From positions 1 through 64,000 of the forward strand of contig UQNE01000005.1 in NCBI GenBank assembly GCA_900542355.1: 64,000 nt of DNA, read 5' to 3'. Positions within the stretch are counted from its first letter, which is position 1, and each line of letters starts with the position of its first letter. This document shows positions 1 through 7,973 of this stretch, piece after piece. Made by a program: the position numbers and the translations under genes. The notes beneath the pieces are model-generated. The model ran no database searches and was not told the DNA's origin. It saw nothing but the letters and a program-made list of their open reading frames with translations. This DNA comes from an uncultured Bacteroidales bacterium (GTDB lineage Bacteria; Bacteroidota; Bacteroidia; Bacteroidales; Paludibacteraceae).

Positions 1-48
1 CCTGTCGCTAGCGTTCATCCTGAGCCAGGATCAAACTCTTCGTTGTAA
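1..48 (-). rRNA. rrs: 16S rRNA, 5' end only (partial)
   Basis: Read on the minus strand, bases 40 to 1 give the universal 16S start containing AGAGTTTGATCCTGGCTCAG (the 27F primer site), followed by the Bacteroidetes-style GATGAACGCTAGC. The gene continues off the left edge, so the rest of the rRNA operon lies outside the window. The exact mature 5' end is not determined; it is placed near 48 by analogy with other 16S genes. Confidence 0.97.
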
Positions 49-196
49 TAAAAAAATTATCTTCCTAGTTCAGAACACTCTAAATCTATTGTACTACTTG
101 ACGGGAACTTTATCTACAATGCATAATTCACAATGCATAATGCATAATGATCTACATCGCTGTTTCCCTGAGTACTCTCGTACTCTTTTTAAGTTT

Positions 197-275
197 CTAA
201 TTCTTTTGCTTTCGCAACGAATTAGTACTCTTTCTGAGTTCCTAATTCTTTTGCTTTCGCAACGAATTAGTACTC
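197..275 (-). repeat. Duplicated 34-bp hairpin repeat in the rRNA leader
   Basis: A 34-bp sequence is repeated exactly at 197-230 and 242-275 (period 45). Each copy contains an inverted repeat, CTAATTC...GAATTAG, with a nested TTGC/GCAA stem, so the leader RNA should form two identical hairpins in tandem. They lie between the rRNA promoters and the 16S 5' end. A role in processing or antitermination is inference. Confidence 0.75.
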
Positions 276-372
276 GCTTGTACTACACTAATTGCTTCAA
301 AATTTCAAAGAACATAAGACTTACTCCGTCTTAGTTTCGTAGGCTCATTTGAGTTGAGCGCGAAATCGATTG

Positions 373-404
373 CAAAATTACTACATTTTTTTGGAACCAC
401 CAAA
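373..404 (-). promoter_or_regulatory. rRNA operon promoter, proximal
   Basis: On the minus strand TTTGG (404-400) and TAATTTTG (380-373) are separated by 19 bp, a full Bacteroidetes housekeeping promoter. It points at the 16S gene with a leader of about 320 nt. Confidence 0.8.
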
Positions 405-588
405 TTTTCAAGTAACTTTTTTCGTTTTTCTTTGTAATCGGCTGATTTTCAGCATTACTCAGAAATAAGTCTTTCAAAGGATTTTCTTGCGAAAGGGGCA
501 AAAAAAATTAGAACCTCAAAAGAGACTCCTAATTTTATACACCTTATTGGCGGAAAAGGGAAACACGCTTGTTTCTCAAAAGCGGGTG

Positions 589-620
589 CAAAATTACTGC
601 TTTTTTTTGAACTGACCAAA
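589..620 (-). promoter_or_regulatory. rRNA operon promoter, distal
   Basis: A second minus-strand promoter has TTTGG (620-616) and TAATTTTG (596-589) with the same 19-bp spacing. Its core is very like the proximal one, giving a tandem P1/P2 arrangement about 216 bp apart as is common for rRNA operons. Confidence 0.78.
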
Positions 621-710
621 TTTTGCGTGCTTTTTTCTGCACTTTCTTTGTAACTATCTGATTATCAGTATGTGTATTTTTAAGGCTTCTCTATAAGAAA
701 ATCGGGGCGG

Positions 711-1050
711 CTGCAAGAATGCACAATGTCTCCAGTAATTGCAATTCTGCATGTCCTGTGGATTCTCCATAGACCGTTAAATGGTCATTAAAATACAGAG
801 TTATACACTATTCTCCGCTAATTGCAGTTGATTGAGTTTTTTCTCCATAAAGCCCATTAAAGAGGTCGTAAAAACACAGAGTGATGTAGTTATCCCACTA
901 ACCAGCGTGTGAAGAACCTAGTCAATCAAATCAGTACTAAGGCACAAATTGGTCAACCTTTTTCAGGTACAAATGGCTTTCGTTGTCGTGTCGTTGCCGT
1001 GTTTTTATCGTAATTGACTCGGTGTGAACTCGGTGAAGAAGAGGCGGGAG
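711..1050. repeat. Gene-free spacer with intergenic repeat family A
   Basis: No gene is supported here. The stretch carries several degenerate modules of a repeat seen elsewhere in the window: TTCTCCGCTAATTGCAGTT at 811-829, shorter TTCTCCA starts near 774 and 841, and CCATTAAA/TCATTAAAA modules near 785 and 854. The other copies are near 6.06, 9.36, 9.49, 33.79 and 33.91 kb. Confidence 0.6.
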
Positions 1051-1055
1051 GAGAT

Positions 1056-1088
1056 AAAAAAGGCTGCCACTTGGTTAAGCGGCAGCCC
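1056..1088 (-). terminator. Rho-independent terminator after tRNA-Arg
   Basis: On the minus strand GGCTGCCGCTT...AAGTGGCAGCC forms a strong GC-rich stem followed directly by TTTTTTAT. It lies 20 bp downstream of the tRNA-Arg 3' end. Confidence 0.9.
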
Positions 1089-1106
1089 GGATGCTTGATT
1101 GGAAAG

Positions 1107-1178
1107 TAGCCCCACCGAGAATCGAACTCGGATCTAAGGTTTAGGAAACCCGTATTCTATCCGTTGAACTATGGAGCC
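1107..1178 (-). tRNA. tRNA-Arg (anticodon CCT)
   Basis: A 72-nt cloverleaf can be drawn on the minus strand: acceptor GGCTCCA/TGGGGCT, a 4-bp D stem, anticodon loop TTCCTAA with anticodon CCT, and T arm CCGAG-TTCGATT-CTCGG. The discriminator is A and no CCA is encoded. The acceptor closes with a G1-U72 wobble and the anticodon stem has a C-U mismatch at its base. It reads AGG codons. No convincing promoter was found upstream. Confidence 0.93.
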
Positions 1179-1185
1179 CTTGTTT

Positions 1186-1240
1186 AATGCATAATGCATA
1201 ATGATGAATGCATAATGCGTAATTTAATGCATAATTATTG
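1186..1240. repeat. AT-rich AATGCATAAT repeats
   Basis: Short reiterations of AATGCATAAT and variants sit beside the tRNA. The same words occur at 118-152 in the rRNA leader. They look like simple intergenic repeats; no function is evident. Confidence 0.5.
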
Positions 1241-1426
1241 GTATGCGGTTTTGTGGTTGTTCGATCGTTGATTGGTTAGTAATTGGCAGTTGCCAACTTA
1301 TCTATCTTCTACCTATACTATTTTTCTACTTATAATAATACCGACTTACCTATATTCTATCCAATATATATATTGTGTATCATCGAACCACTATGTATAT
1401 GTATGTGTCATACAGTCGTGTTGCGA

Positions 1427-2131
1427 TTATCTGCCACAGCGTGAGGGGAACTCACCGTACTGCTCAAAAGTGTAGTTAAGGAAGTCGTTGAGCGGTTTTG
1501 CTGCCGTGGCGATACGGATGATGTGATCCATAAAATCGGGTGCGCAGACTTGGGTATCGGTAAGCGGTGTGCTGAAAGTGAACGACTTGCGTTTGAGCCA
1601 ATCGGCATGCACAAAATCGGGGTCAAAGCCTTGCGGTACTTTCTTGAGCATATCATCGGTATCAAAATCGGTGAAATAGCGTTGAAAATCGGGTTGCGCC
1701 ATGATTTCCTCTATCTCGTCGTAGTTTGCCCAAATCTCTTTGCGCAGCGTCTTGAGCAACTCGGGTGTAGGACTCCAGATACCGGCAGCAAACATACAAT
1801 GACCGGGTTGGATATGCACATAGTAGCCGCCATGCAACGATTTCTTTCCGCCTTTGGCAGCGGGGAATACGCCAAACCATTCCTTGTATGGGCGTTTGTC
1901 AGCCGAGAAACGCACATCACGATAGATACGCCAAATACAATCTTTGGTTTGCAAGCCGAGCAAGGTATCGTCCACCTCGGCAAGGCGAGCGACATACTCC
2001 TGAGAGAAGGCAAGGAACTGACTATACGCCTCGGTGTACCAATCCTTGTGCGATTGGAACCAGTCGCGATTGTTGTTTACTGCCAACTGAGTGAGGAAAT
2101 CGAGCGATATGCGAAGATTGAAGTCAGCCAT
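1427..2131 (-). CDS. DUF2461 / TIGR02453 family protein
   Basis: The 234-residue product has the family's typical length and features: an N-terminal NNNRDWF segment after the first helix, and the central WRIYRDVRFSADKRPYKEWFG block followed by GGYYVHIQPG. This family of cytosolic bacterial proteins has no established function. It is the last gene of an apparent rfbC-rfbD-DUF2461 operon, starting 3 bp after the rfbD stop. Nothing in the sequence links it to sugar metabolism apart from position. The family call is firm; the function is unknown. Confidence 0.88.
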   Translation of the reverse strand: MADFNLRISLDFLTQLAVNNNRDWFQSHKDWYTEAYSQFLAFSQEYVARLAEVDDTLLGLQTKDCIWRIYRDVRFSADKRPYKEWFGVFPAAKGGKKSLHGGYYVHIQPGHCMFAAGIWSPTPELLKTLRKEIWANYDEIEEIMAQPDFQRYFTDFDTDDMLKKVPQGFDPDFVHADWLKRKSFTFSTPLTDTQVCAPDFMDHIIRIATAAKPLNDFLNYTFEQYGEFPSRCGR

Positions 2132-2134
2132 AGA

Positions 2135-3001
2135 TTAGTCGTTTAACAACTTAGCGATACAACTGCGCAGGGAATCAGTCCAATATGGAATCTCGATACC
2201 AAAGGTAGTTTTAAATTTGGCTTTATCTAAGACGCTGTAGTGGGGACGCGGGGTCTTGTAGTAGTACTGAGAAGATAAGATAGGTTGCACACGGCAAGCG
2301 ATATGTTGCCCGCGGGTGAGGTCATTGTAGATACGGTGTATCTCGACCGTAAAGTCGAACCACGAGCAGACGCCCTCATCGGTAAAATGGTAGATACCAG
2401 CGTGCCACTCGGGTGCCTCGATAGCAGCAAAGATAGCAGCGGCAAGGTCGGCAGCGCAGGTAGGTGTACCTACTTGGTCGAATACGACACCGAGTTCTTC
2501 ACGCTCCAAGCCCAAGCGAATCATTGTCTTGACGAAGTTGTTGCCATAAGGCGAATAGAGCCATGCGGTACGAAAGATGATGGCTTCGTGACAGAGCGAG
2601 AGCAGCAACTGTTCACCCTCGTACTTAGTGCGCCCGTAGGCGGTACGCGGCGCAACGGGGTCATCCTCTTTGCAGGGAATCCACCCTTCGCCGGAGAAGA
2701 CATAGTCGGTACTGACATGAATGACTTTAGCCCCTGCACTTGCCAAATTAGCCACCGCCTCGGCATTGATAAGACGAGCGGTAGGTTCATCCTCTTCGGC
2801 ACGATCGACATTGGTGTATGCGGCACAGTTGACAATCAGATTGATGGCGTTCTGCTTGACAAAAGTATGCACCGCCTCTCGGTTGGTGATGTCCAACTCG
2901 GCTACATCGGTGAAGAAATAGGTGTGGGAGGTATGTAGAAGTGCCGCATTGCGCATCTCGTTGCCGAGTTGTCCGTTAGCACCTGTAATCAAGATATTCA
3001 T
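2135..3001 (-). CDS. rfbD: dTDP-4-dehydrorhamnose reductase
   Basis: RfbD (RmlD) makes the final NAD(P)H-dependent reduction that gives dTDP-L-rhamnose for surface polysaccharide. The 288-residue protein is a short-chain dehydrogenase-like enzyme: the nucleotide-binding loop TGANGQLG is at residues 6-13, STDYVFSG at 97-104, and the catalytic Tyr122 and Lys126 in YGRTK. I start at the ATG at 3001 because GxxGxxG then has its normal spacing; an ATG two codons upstream is possible. It lies 21 bp downstream of rfbC and 3 bp ahead of the DUF2461 gene, so all three are probably one transcript. rfbA and rfbB are not in this window. Confidence 0.96.
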   Translation of the reverse strand: MNILITGANGQLGNEMRNAALLHTSHTYFFTDVAELDITNREAVHTFVKQNAINLIVNCAAYTNVDRAEEDEPTARLINAEAVANLASAGAKVIHVSTDYVFSGEGWIPCKEDDPVAPRTAYGRTKYEGEQLLLSLCHEAIIFRTAWLYSPYGNNFVKTMIRLGLEREELGVVFDQVGTPTCAADLAAAIFAAIEAPEWHAGIYHFTDEGVCSWFDFTVEIHRIYNDLTRGQHIACRVQPILSSQYYYKTPRPHYSVLDKAKFKTTFGIEIPYWTDSLRSCIAKLLND

Positions 3002-3022
3002 ATACAATATATGTTTATTGTG

Positions 3023-3571
3023 TCAGAAGGGGTTGTTGAGGTCTTTGAGGAGGGGATGGCGTTGATCTTTGTCGCTCAATATGCGTTGCTCAGCAGGCAC
3101 TTGCCAATCGATGGCAAGGTCGGGGTCGCTGAGAAGGAGACCGCCGTCAGCCTCGGGATGATAGAGGTTGTCGCACTTGTAGGTAAAAATAGCCGTTTCG
3201 CTCAGTACAGAGAAACCATGTGCAAAACCGCGCGGGATGAAGAACTGACGATGATTATCCGCCGACAACTCCACCGAATACCATTGTCCGAAAGTAGGGC
3301 TGTCTTTGCGCAAATCGACTGCAACATCGAGCACCCGACCAACCGCACAACTGACTAACTTGGCTTGGGTGTAAGGAGGGCGTTGGAAATGAAGCCCGCG
3401 CACTACGCCGTAGGAAGAACAGGATTGGTTGTCTTGGACAAACCGAGCATCAATCCCCGCCTCACGATAGCGTTGCTCGTTGTAGGTCTCTACAAAATAG
3501 CCACGCGCATCACGGAACACCTGTGGCTCAATCACCACTAATCCTTCGATTGGAGTTTTGAGTATATTCAT
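3023..3571 (-). CDS. rfbC: dTDP-4-dehydrorhamnose 3,5-epimerase
   Basis: RfbC (RmlC) epimerises dTDP-4-keto-6-deoxyglucose at C3 and C5, the step before RfbD. The protein has 182 residues, normal for this cupin family. The catalytic His61 lies in RGLHFQ, Lys71 follows, and Tyr131 is in the TYKC block; the FIPRGFAHGF strand is at 111-120. It is the first gene of the operon and has its own promoter about 40 bp upstream. Together with rfbD it indicates rhamnose-containing surface glycans. Confidence 0.97.
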   Translation of the reverse strand: MNILKTPIEGLVVIEPQVFRDARGYFVETYNEQRYREAGIDARFVQDNQSCSSYGVVRGLHFQRPPYTQAKLVSCAVGRVLDVAVDLRKDSPTFGQWYSVELSADNHRQFFIPRGFAHGFSVLSETAIFTYKCDNLYHPEADGGLLLSDPDLAIDWQVPAEQRILSDKDQRHPLLKDLNNPF

Positions 3572-3607
3572 TGTTGTTCAATTAGTGCCATTTAAGCAAA
3601 CAGCGCA

Positions 3608-3639
3608 CAAAGTTACAAATAAAAAATGAGATAGGCAAA
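3608..3639 (-). promoter_or_regulatory. Promoter of the rfbC-rfbD-DUF2461 operon
   Basis: TTTG (3639-3636), a 20-bp spacer and TAACTTTG (3615-3608) on the minus strand match the Bacteroidetes consensus and leave a short leader before the rfbC ATG. Confidence 0.75.
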
Positions 3640-3685
3640 TAGTAGGTTACTTCCGTCTCATTTTGCCCTCATATTGCATATACTT

Positions 3686-4759
3686 TTATTTGGTCTGCGG
3701 ATAGAGGCGGTGCAGATGACAAAGCATCAGACTACCATCTTCTCGGCGTAGGTGCATACCATTGCCTTCGCAGAAGTCGAACACTTTGCAGTCTTTGCAA
3801 GGCTCTGCTTGTCGCATCCAATTGCGGTTGCGGTACTGCTCAAAGCCATTCTCCCACACATCCCAGAACTTATCATGGTAGATATTCCCCTGGTAGTACT
3901 TACCTCGGATACTGGTGCAAGCAGAGATACTGCCATCGATGAGAATAGAGGCGATGGATATGCCTGCGGCACATTGGTAGAGATGGTCGCGCACCTTGCC
4001 TTCGTAGTCGCCAAGAAAGCCCTCGCAAGAGTAACTGACATGACGACCTGCCTCTCGCTCGGCCACGATGAAATCCATCAGTTGGTGGAACTGGTCGTCG
4101 TTGAGTATGAGTTCGGGATGTTGCGCTGCGCGCCCCATGGGATCGATACCAAAGACACGCCAATCGCGTGCGCCCAGGCTCCAAATCAAGTCGCGTATCT
4201 CGGACAGATGATCGATATTGCGTTGGTTAGCGCAAGTAACGACATCCCATGCCAGGTCTTTTTCCGCCGCAGCAAGGCGGATAGCGCGGCATGCGCCCTC
4301 GAAAGCGAGCGGGTGCTGCCGAAGCCAAACATGGTCATCTTTCAGTCCGTCGAGGCTGATTGCCATTGATCGAAGACCGACCTGACGCAGAGCGCGGAAG
4401 CGTTCGGGGGTAAGTGCCAATCCGTTGGTAACCATTCCCCACGGGTAGCCACGGTCGTACAAAGCACGCCCAATCTGCTCCAAGTCCTTGCGCATGAGCG
4501 GTTCACCTCCAGATATGATAATCAGCACCTTATGCGGATCGACATGGGGTGTAATCTCGGTATCGATGACACGGAGAAAATCCTCGGCGGGCATATCGGG
4601 TTGCTCGACTGATGCCACACAATCGCTACCACAATGGAGGCAGTGCACATTGCAGCGTAGGGTGCTTTCCCAAAATAGTTGCTGCAAGGGGTGGAGTGTC
4701 TTGAGGTTGCGGCGGCGCAGTTGCTCAAGGCGCAACGCCAAACGAAGACGCAGGTTCAT
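3686..4759 (-). CDS. Radical SAM/SPASM-like enzyme of the rSAM/lipoprotein system (TIGR04133-like)
   Basis: This 357-residue protein is a radical SAM enzyme: the 4Fe-4S motif CNVHCLHC gives Cys36, Cys40 and Cys43, and GGEP follows at 84-87. A C-terminal cysteine-rich region (Cys321, Cys324, Cys330, Cys347) resembles a twitch/SPASM auxiliary-cluster domain, as in peptide-modifying enzymes. It starts 8 bp after the stop of a 97-residue lipoprotein. That pairing is the defined Bacteroidetes rSAM/lipoprotein system (TIGR04133 with TIGR04134). The modification is unknown; the lipoprotein is the presumed substrate. The family assignment rests on the pairing and cysteine pattern, not on a search. 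Confidence 0.85.
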   Translation of the reverse strand: MNLRLRLALRLEQLRRRNLKTLHPLQQLFWESTLRCNVHCLHCGSDCVASVEQPDMPAEDFLRVIDTEITPHVDPHKVLIIISGGEPLMRKDLEQIGRALYDRGYPWGMVTNGLALTPERFRALRQVGLRSMAISLDGLKDDHVWLRQHPLAFEGACRAIRLAAAEKDLAWDVVTCANQRNIDHLSEIRDLIWSLGARDWRVFGIDPMGRAAQHPELILNDDQFHQLMDFIVAEREAGRHVSYSCEGFLGDYEGKVRDHLYQCAAGISIASILIDGSISACTSIRGKYYQGNIYHDKFWDVWENGFEQYRNRNWMRQAEPCKDCKVFDFCEGNGMHLRREDGSLMLCHLHRLYPQTK

Positions 4760-4767
4760 AGGGCAGA

Positions 4768-5061
4768 CTATTTGCGCGGGCGCATTACGCCGTACTTAAC
4801 CATTATCTGCGGGTCTCGGCGGGGCATATCGTTGATGGTTTGCTCAGCCGAATCGGTCGGGAGCGGAAGGATAGTATCTGCTTGAGCGTTTTGCTCGGGG
4901 GTGTCCCCAACCACCGGTTGATAGTCCTCGACGGTAATGCCATACAACGCTACTACACCGTTGTCGGCATTGGTAGCGTTTTTCTGCGTGTGGCAACCTG
5001 CCAACGCCAAACTGAGAGTACCCAAGATGAGGTTGATACGAGTAAGAATCTTGCGTTTCAT
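4768..5061 (-). CDS. Short lipoprotein, presumed radical SAM substrate (TIGR04134-like)
   Basis: The 97-residue product has a lipoprotein signal peptide with lipobox LAGC (Cys23). The mature chain of about 74 residues is low in complexity, rich in Asp, Pro and Thr. It carries two similar Tyr-Gly motifs, LYGITV at 39-44 and KYGVMRP at 89-95, that bracket the mature peptide. Repeated YG motifs are typical of this family, and one or both are plausible modification sites. I start at 5061 because it gives a proper signal peptide and falls downstream of a promoter; the longer upstream frame would start inside that promoter. It is transcribed first, ahead of the radical SAM gene. Confidence 0.8.
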   Translation of the reverse strand: MKRKILTRINLILGTLSLALAGCHTQKNATNADNGVVALYGITVEDYQPVVGDTPEQNAQADTILPLPTDSAEQTINDMPRRDPQIMVKYGVMRPRK

Positions 5062-5142
5062 ATTCAAAAAAATGTGTTTGATGTTGATACTTTGGATGTA
5101 TCGGGCAAAAAGTATGCCAACAAAAAGCACACTTCCGCAGTG

Positions 5143-5174
5143 CAAAGGTACAGCAAAATCTGCAATCCTACAAA
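5143..5174 (-). promoter_or_regulatory. Promoter of the lipoprotein-radical SAM operon
   Basis: TTTG (5174-5171), 20 bp and TACCTTTG (5150-5143) on the minus strand. It is back to back with the plus-strand promoter at 5179, only 4 bp away. Confidence 0.8.
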
Positions 5175-5178
5175 TTTA

Positions 5179-5210
5179 TTTGGCATTTCCGTTTTTTTTG
5201 TGTACCTTTG
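5179..5210 (+). promoter_or_regulatory. Promoter of the 5'-nucleotidase C-terminal gene
   Basis: TTTGG (5179-5183), a 19-bp spacer and TACCTTTG (5203-5210). The leader to the ATG at 5298 is about 80 nt. Confidence 0.8.
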
Positions 5211-5297
5211 CGACACCGATTGAAGTCTGAAAGTCCAATAAGCAAGACTTCATCGGTTAAGTATCTACATAATAGAAATATGAACTACACAATCAAT

Positions 5298-6026
5298 ATG
5301 AAAAAATTTCTTCTATACTGTTTGCCGCTGTTGCTTTTGTCTTGCCAAAAGCAGATGCAGGTGAGTTCGGTCAGCACCGAAGCGATAGCCATCGACTCGT
5401 TGTTGGACGCCATACAAGACAGCGACTATTTGGTTGCATTGGCTCCCAAGAAAGCCACATTGGAGAAAGAGATGAATACGGTATTAGGCTATGCTCCGGA
5501 GACGATGCGCATATATTCTCCGGAGTGTCCGATGCTCAATTGGGCGAGCGATGCGCTGCTGACGAAAGCCCGCCAACTCTATCCCGGGCGGGTAGATATG
5601 GCGGTAGTGAACATAGGGGGCATGCGGTGCGAATGGGCTGCAGGCGATATTACACGGAACGATGTATTCCAACTGATGCCGTTTGACAACGAGTTGGTGG
5701 TACTGACTTTGCGCGGCGAGGACATCTTAGAACTATGCCAAGTGTTTGCCGAGGACTATGGACAAGGTGTAGCAGGCTTACGGATGTCGGCAGAGGATAA
5801 GCAACTGATTGACGCCCAGATAGACGGCAAAGAGATAGAGCCCGAGGCATACTATACCGTGGCCACCAGCGACTATCTGAGCGGAGGCACCGACCACATG
5901 ACACCACTAACGCACTATGTAGAGATTTGGCGTTCGGAGCGTTTGATACGCGACTTATATTTGGAAGCCGTAGAAGAACAAGATACGATAGTGGCGCCTG
6001 TGGATGGGCGAATGAATATACATTAG
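5298..6026 (+). CDS. 5'-nucleotidase C-terminal domain lipoprotein
   Basis: This 242-residue lipoprotein (lipobox LLSC, Cys16) consists only of the substrate-binding domain that forms the C-terminal half of UshA-type 5'-nucleotidases. Family blocks are NIGGMR at 105-110, the MPFDN segment at 127-131, and TSDYLSGGTDH near 190-200. The metal-dependent phosphatase half is absent. A lipoprotein consisting only of that half is encoded at 62800-63624 in this window, so the two may act together in the periplasm. The start at 5298 gives a clean lipoprotein signal; an ATG at 5280 would add six residues. No partner gene is adjacent. Confidence 0.9.
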   Translation: MKKFLLYCLPLLLLSCQKQMQVSSVSTEAIAIDSLLDAIQDSDYLVALAPKKATLEKEMNTVLGYAPETMRIYSPECPMLNWASDALLTKARQLYPGRVDMAVVNIGGMRCEWAAGDITRNDVFQLMPFDNELVVLTLRGEDILELCQVFAEDYGQGVAGLRMSAEDKQLIDAQIDGKEIEPEAYYTVATSDYLSGGTDHMTPLTHYVEIWRSERLIRDLYLEAVEEQDTIVAPVDGRMNIH

Positions 6027-6040
6027 GATTTGGAAATTAT

Positions 6041-6120
6041 GGTTCTCCATTCAATGCCATTGTCTCCGCTAATTACGGTTAATTGGTCATTAATTACTTG
6101 TTTTGTTCGTTAAAATACCA
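6041..6120. repeat. Intergenic repeat family A copy
   Basis: TCTCCGCTAATTACGGTT at 6062-6080 is followed by AATTGGTCATTAA, with a partial TTCTCCATTCAATGCCATT just before it. It matches the copies near 9.36 and 33.91 kb. Confidence 0.65.
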
Positions 6121-6141
6121 ATAAAATCGGATAAGGATTGA

Positions 6142-6759
6142 CTATCGGGCGGTGTAGCCGTTGCAACACTGCGGGCACGGAAGGATAGAGGCGATGTAGC
6201 GGGCTTCGCTCGTGGAGAGCCTGTCTGCCGAATGCCCGAAATAAGATTGACTGATTGCCTCAACACCAAACAAACCATCGCCCGTTTCCACCACATTGAG
6301 GTACACTTCCATAATGCGCTCTTTGCCCCACAGCAACTCTATCAACGCTGTGAAATACGCCTCAAAAGCCTTTCGCAGATAGGTGCGCGATGGTGTACAA
6401 AAGACATTCTTCGCCGTTTGCTGTGAGATAGTGCTGCCACCCCGAACAATACGACCATAGTAGCGGTTGGCATGATAGGCATTGCATATTGCATCCCAAT
6501 CGAAGCCACGGTGTGTATAGAAATGCGCATCCTCGGAATCGACTACGGCGGCTATCATATCGGGCGAGATATTCTCTATCGGCACCCATGTTTGTCGAAT
6601 AGCGAGCGAGTTTCCTTGGCGTCTCGCCTCCACCATGCGAATGAGCATCAGCGGAGTGAGACGCACAGGAACCACACGAAAGACCAGCACCAAGCAGACA
6701 GACACCAGCAAGAAAGCGGAAGCCAGGCGGGTCAGAAACTTAACGAATTGGTTTACCAT
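6142..6759 (-). CDS. mtgA: Monofunctional peptidoglycan glycosyltransferase
   Basis: MtgA polymerises lipid II into glycan strands at the inner membrane. The 205-residue protein has one N-terminal membrane segment (about 10-30) and a GT51 domain: EDAHFYTHRGFDW with the catalytic Glu76, and GGSTISQQTAKN at 107-118. I start at 6759, which places the anchor at the N terminus; the longer frame upstream runs into the preceding gene. It overlaps the end of the WG-repeat gene by 20 bp, suggesting translational coupling. No transpeptidase domain is present. Confidence 0.93.
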   Translation of the reverse strand: MVNQFVKFLTRLASAFLLVSVCLVLVFRVVPVRLTPLMLIRMVEARRQGNSLAIRQTWVPIENISPDMIAAVVDSEDAHFYTHRGFDWDAICNAYHANRYYGRIVRGGSTISQQTAKNVFCTPSRTYLRKAFEAYFTALIELLWGKERIMEVYLNVVETGDGLFGVEAISQSYFGHSADRLSTSEARYIASILPCPQCCNGYTAR

Positions 6760-7774
6760 GGTCGTCAATGAGTGTTCCGAAATCTTCACCGTATTCGCCG
6801 AACGAAGCAAAGAAGATGTGTTGTGTTTGCGCTTCGATGCTGTAGAAGAGAGGTGGGGTAAGTACATGATAATGACGATCCATCAAGCCGCGTTTACCAT
6901 TGTAAGCAGTATAGACATAACAATCGGTTTCTTTCCAAATATCTTTGCCCGCAGCATCTTTTTGCCGAGTGTTGTAGGGCAATTCCTCTATCCGTTGATA
7001 GATAGTTTCGTAGAGCATTTTCCCCTGATAATCAAACAGATGTTGGATACCGTTTTGCTCGGTGGCGATAAGCCCTTGCGACCAATCGACCGCCACGGAA
7101 CTATAGTTGCCGATAAGCACCGTATCCAAACGGAAGGAATAGACAATACACTGTTCGCCCGCTTTGGTGCTATAGAGGCGATGCTGATAGTCGGTTTGGA
7201 TATAGTCGTAGCGGGGCTGCAGCGACCAGCAAGCCGCAGTATCTAACAAGCCCACCCAATCTTCGCTCCCATGCAAGACCAGTCCGTTGTGGTAATAGAC
7301 GAGTTCGGATTCTCGATAGTACGGCAAGCCCTTGGGATTAACCAAAGAGCCATCGGGACGGAATATATAGACCGAGTCGTTCTTCACCATTACTCCGCGC
7401 TCGGAACTGAAGGTCCAGGCTTTGTCATAGTCAAGCGGGGTGATGAGAGCCGCCGTATTGAGGTTGATATAGGCGCGTTTGTTGTGTTTGGCAAGGATAG
7501 CCAATGTATCGTTGCAGCAATAGAGCCACTGAATACTATCGACCAACACTTTGCCCGTCTTGGGGTCGTAGATATGCTCCTGATACTTGTAGCGCAAGCC
7601 CTTCTTGCCGATTTCCTCGCCATAGAGTTGCTTTGCCACATTGCGCGAACAGAGAGTGCCGCATAGAGCATACACCACTGCCACGATAACCACTACGATG
7701 GCAATAGTAGTCAGCGTAGATTTGAGGCTGATATGTTGGCGAAGCCATCCTGTAAGTTCAGTAATCTTTTTCAT
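6740..7774 (-). CDS. Membrane-anchored WG-repeat-like protein
   Basis: The 344-residue product has a single N-terminal membrane segment (about 20-40) and a long outside region of beta-rich repeats. These resemble WG repeats: segments such as DWVGLLDT, GLIATEQNGIQHLFDYQGK and GKRGLMDRHYHVL alternate at roughly 40-residue spacing. WG-repeat proteins are thought to be binding scaffolds; no activity is evident. It overlaps mtgA by 20 bp, so a link to the cell envelope is likely but inferred. A weak promoter (TAATTTTG at 7848-7841) lies upstream. Function unknown. Confidence 0.7.
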   Translation of the reverse strand: MKKITELTGWLRQHISLKSTLTTIAIVVVIVAVVYALCGTLCSRNVAKQLYGEEIGKKGLRYKYQEHIYDPKTGKVLVDSIQWLYCCNDTLAILAKHNKRAYINLNTAALITPLDYDKAWTFSSERGVMVKNDSVYIFRPDGSLVNPKGLPYYRESELVYYHNGLVLHGSEDWVGLLDTAACWSLQPRYDYIQTDYQHRLYSTKAGEQCIVYSFRLDTVLIGNYSSVAVDWSQGLIATEQNGIQHLFDYQGKMLYETIYQRIEELPYNTRQKDAAGKDIWKETDCYVYTAYNGKRGLMDRHYHVLTPPLFYSIEAQTQHIFFASFGEYGEDFGTLIDDHGKPIR

Positions 7775-7973
7775 TTGTCCTTTGCGTTTTTGTTTCCTCG
7801 TTAGCAGCGGAATAACCCGTCGGCTGTTTGCTTTCGAGTGCAAAATTAGGGATAAAAAATGAGACGGCGAAACCCTTTGACGGAAAATGTATGAAACAAG
7901 CAACGGGCTGTATGAAACCGCTCATACAGTCCGTTGCCAAGTGTAAAATATCTGCCTATCGGTAGGCCGACAG

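Noticed and set aside
197..275. Two spaced repeats considered as a CRISPR remnant
   Set aside because: Only two copies, an 11-bp spacer, no cas genes, and the position is an rRNA leader.
1272..1475. 67-codon plus-strand frame next to tRNA-Arg
   Set aside because: It runs into the antisense of the DUF2461 gene, is of low-complexity AT-rich composition and lacks a ribosome site.
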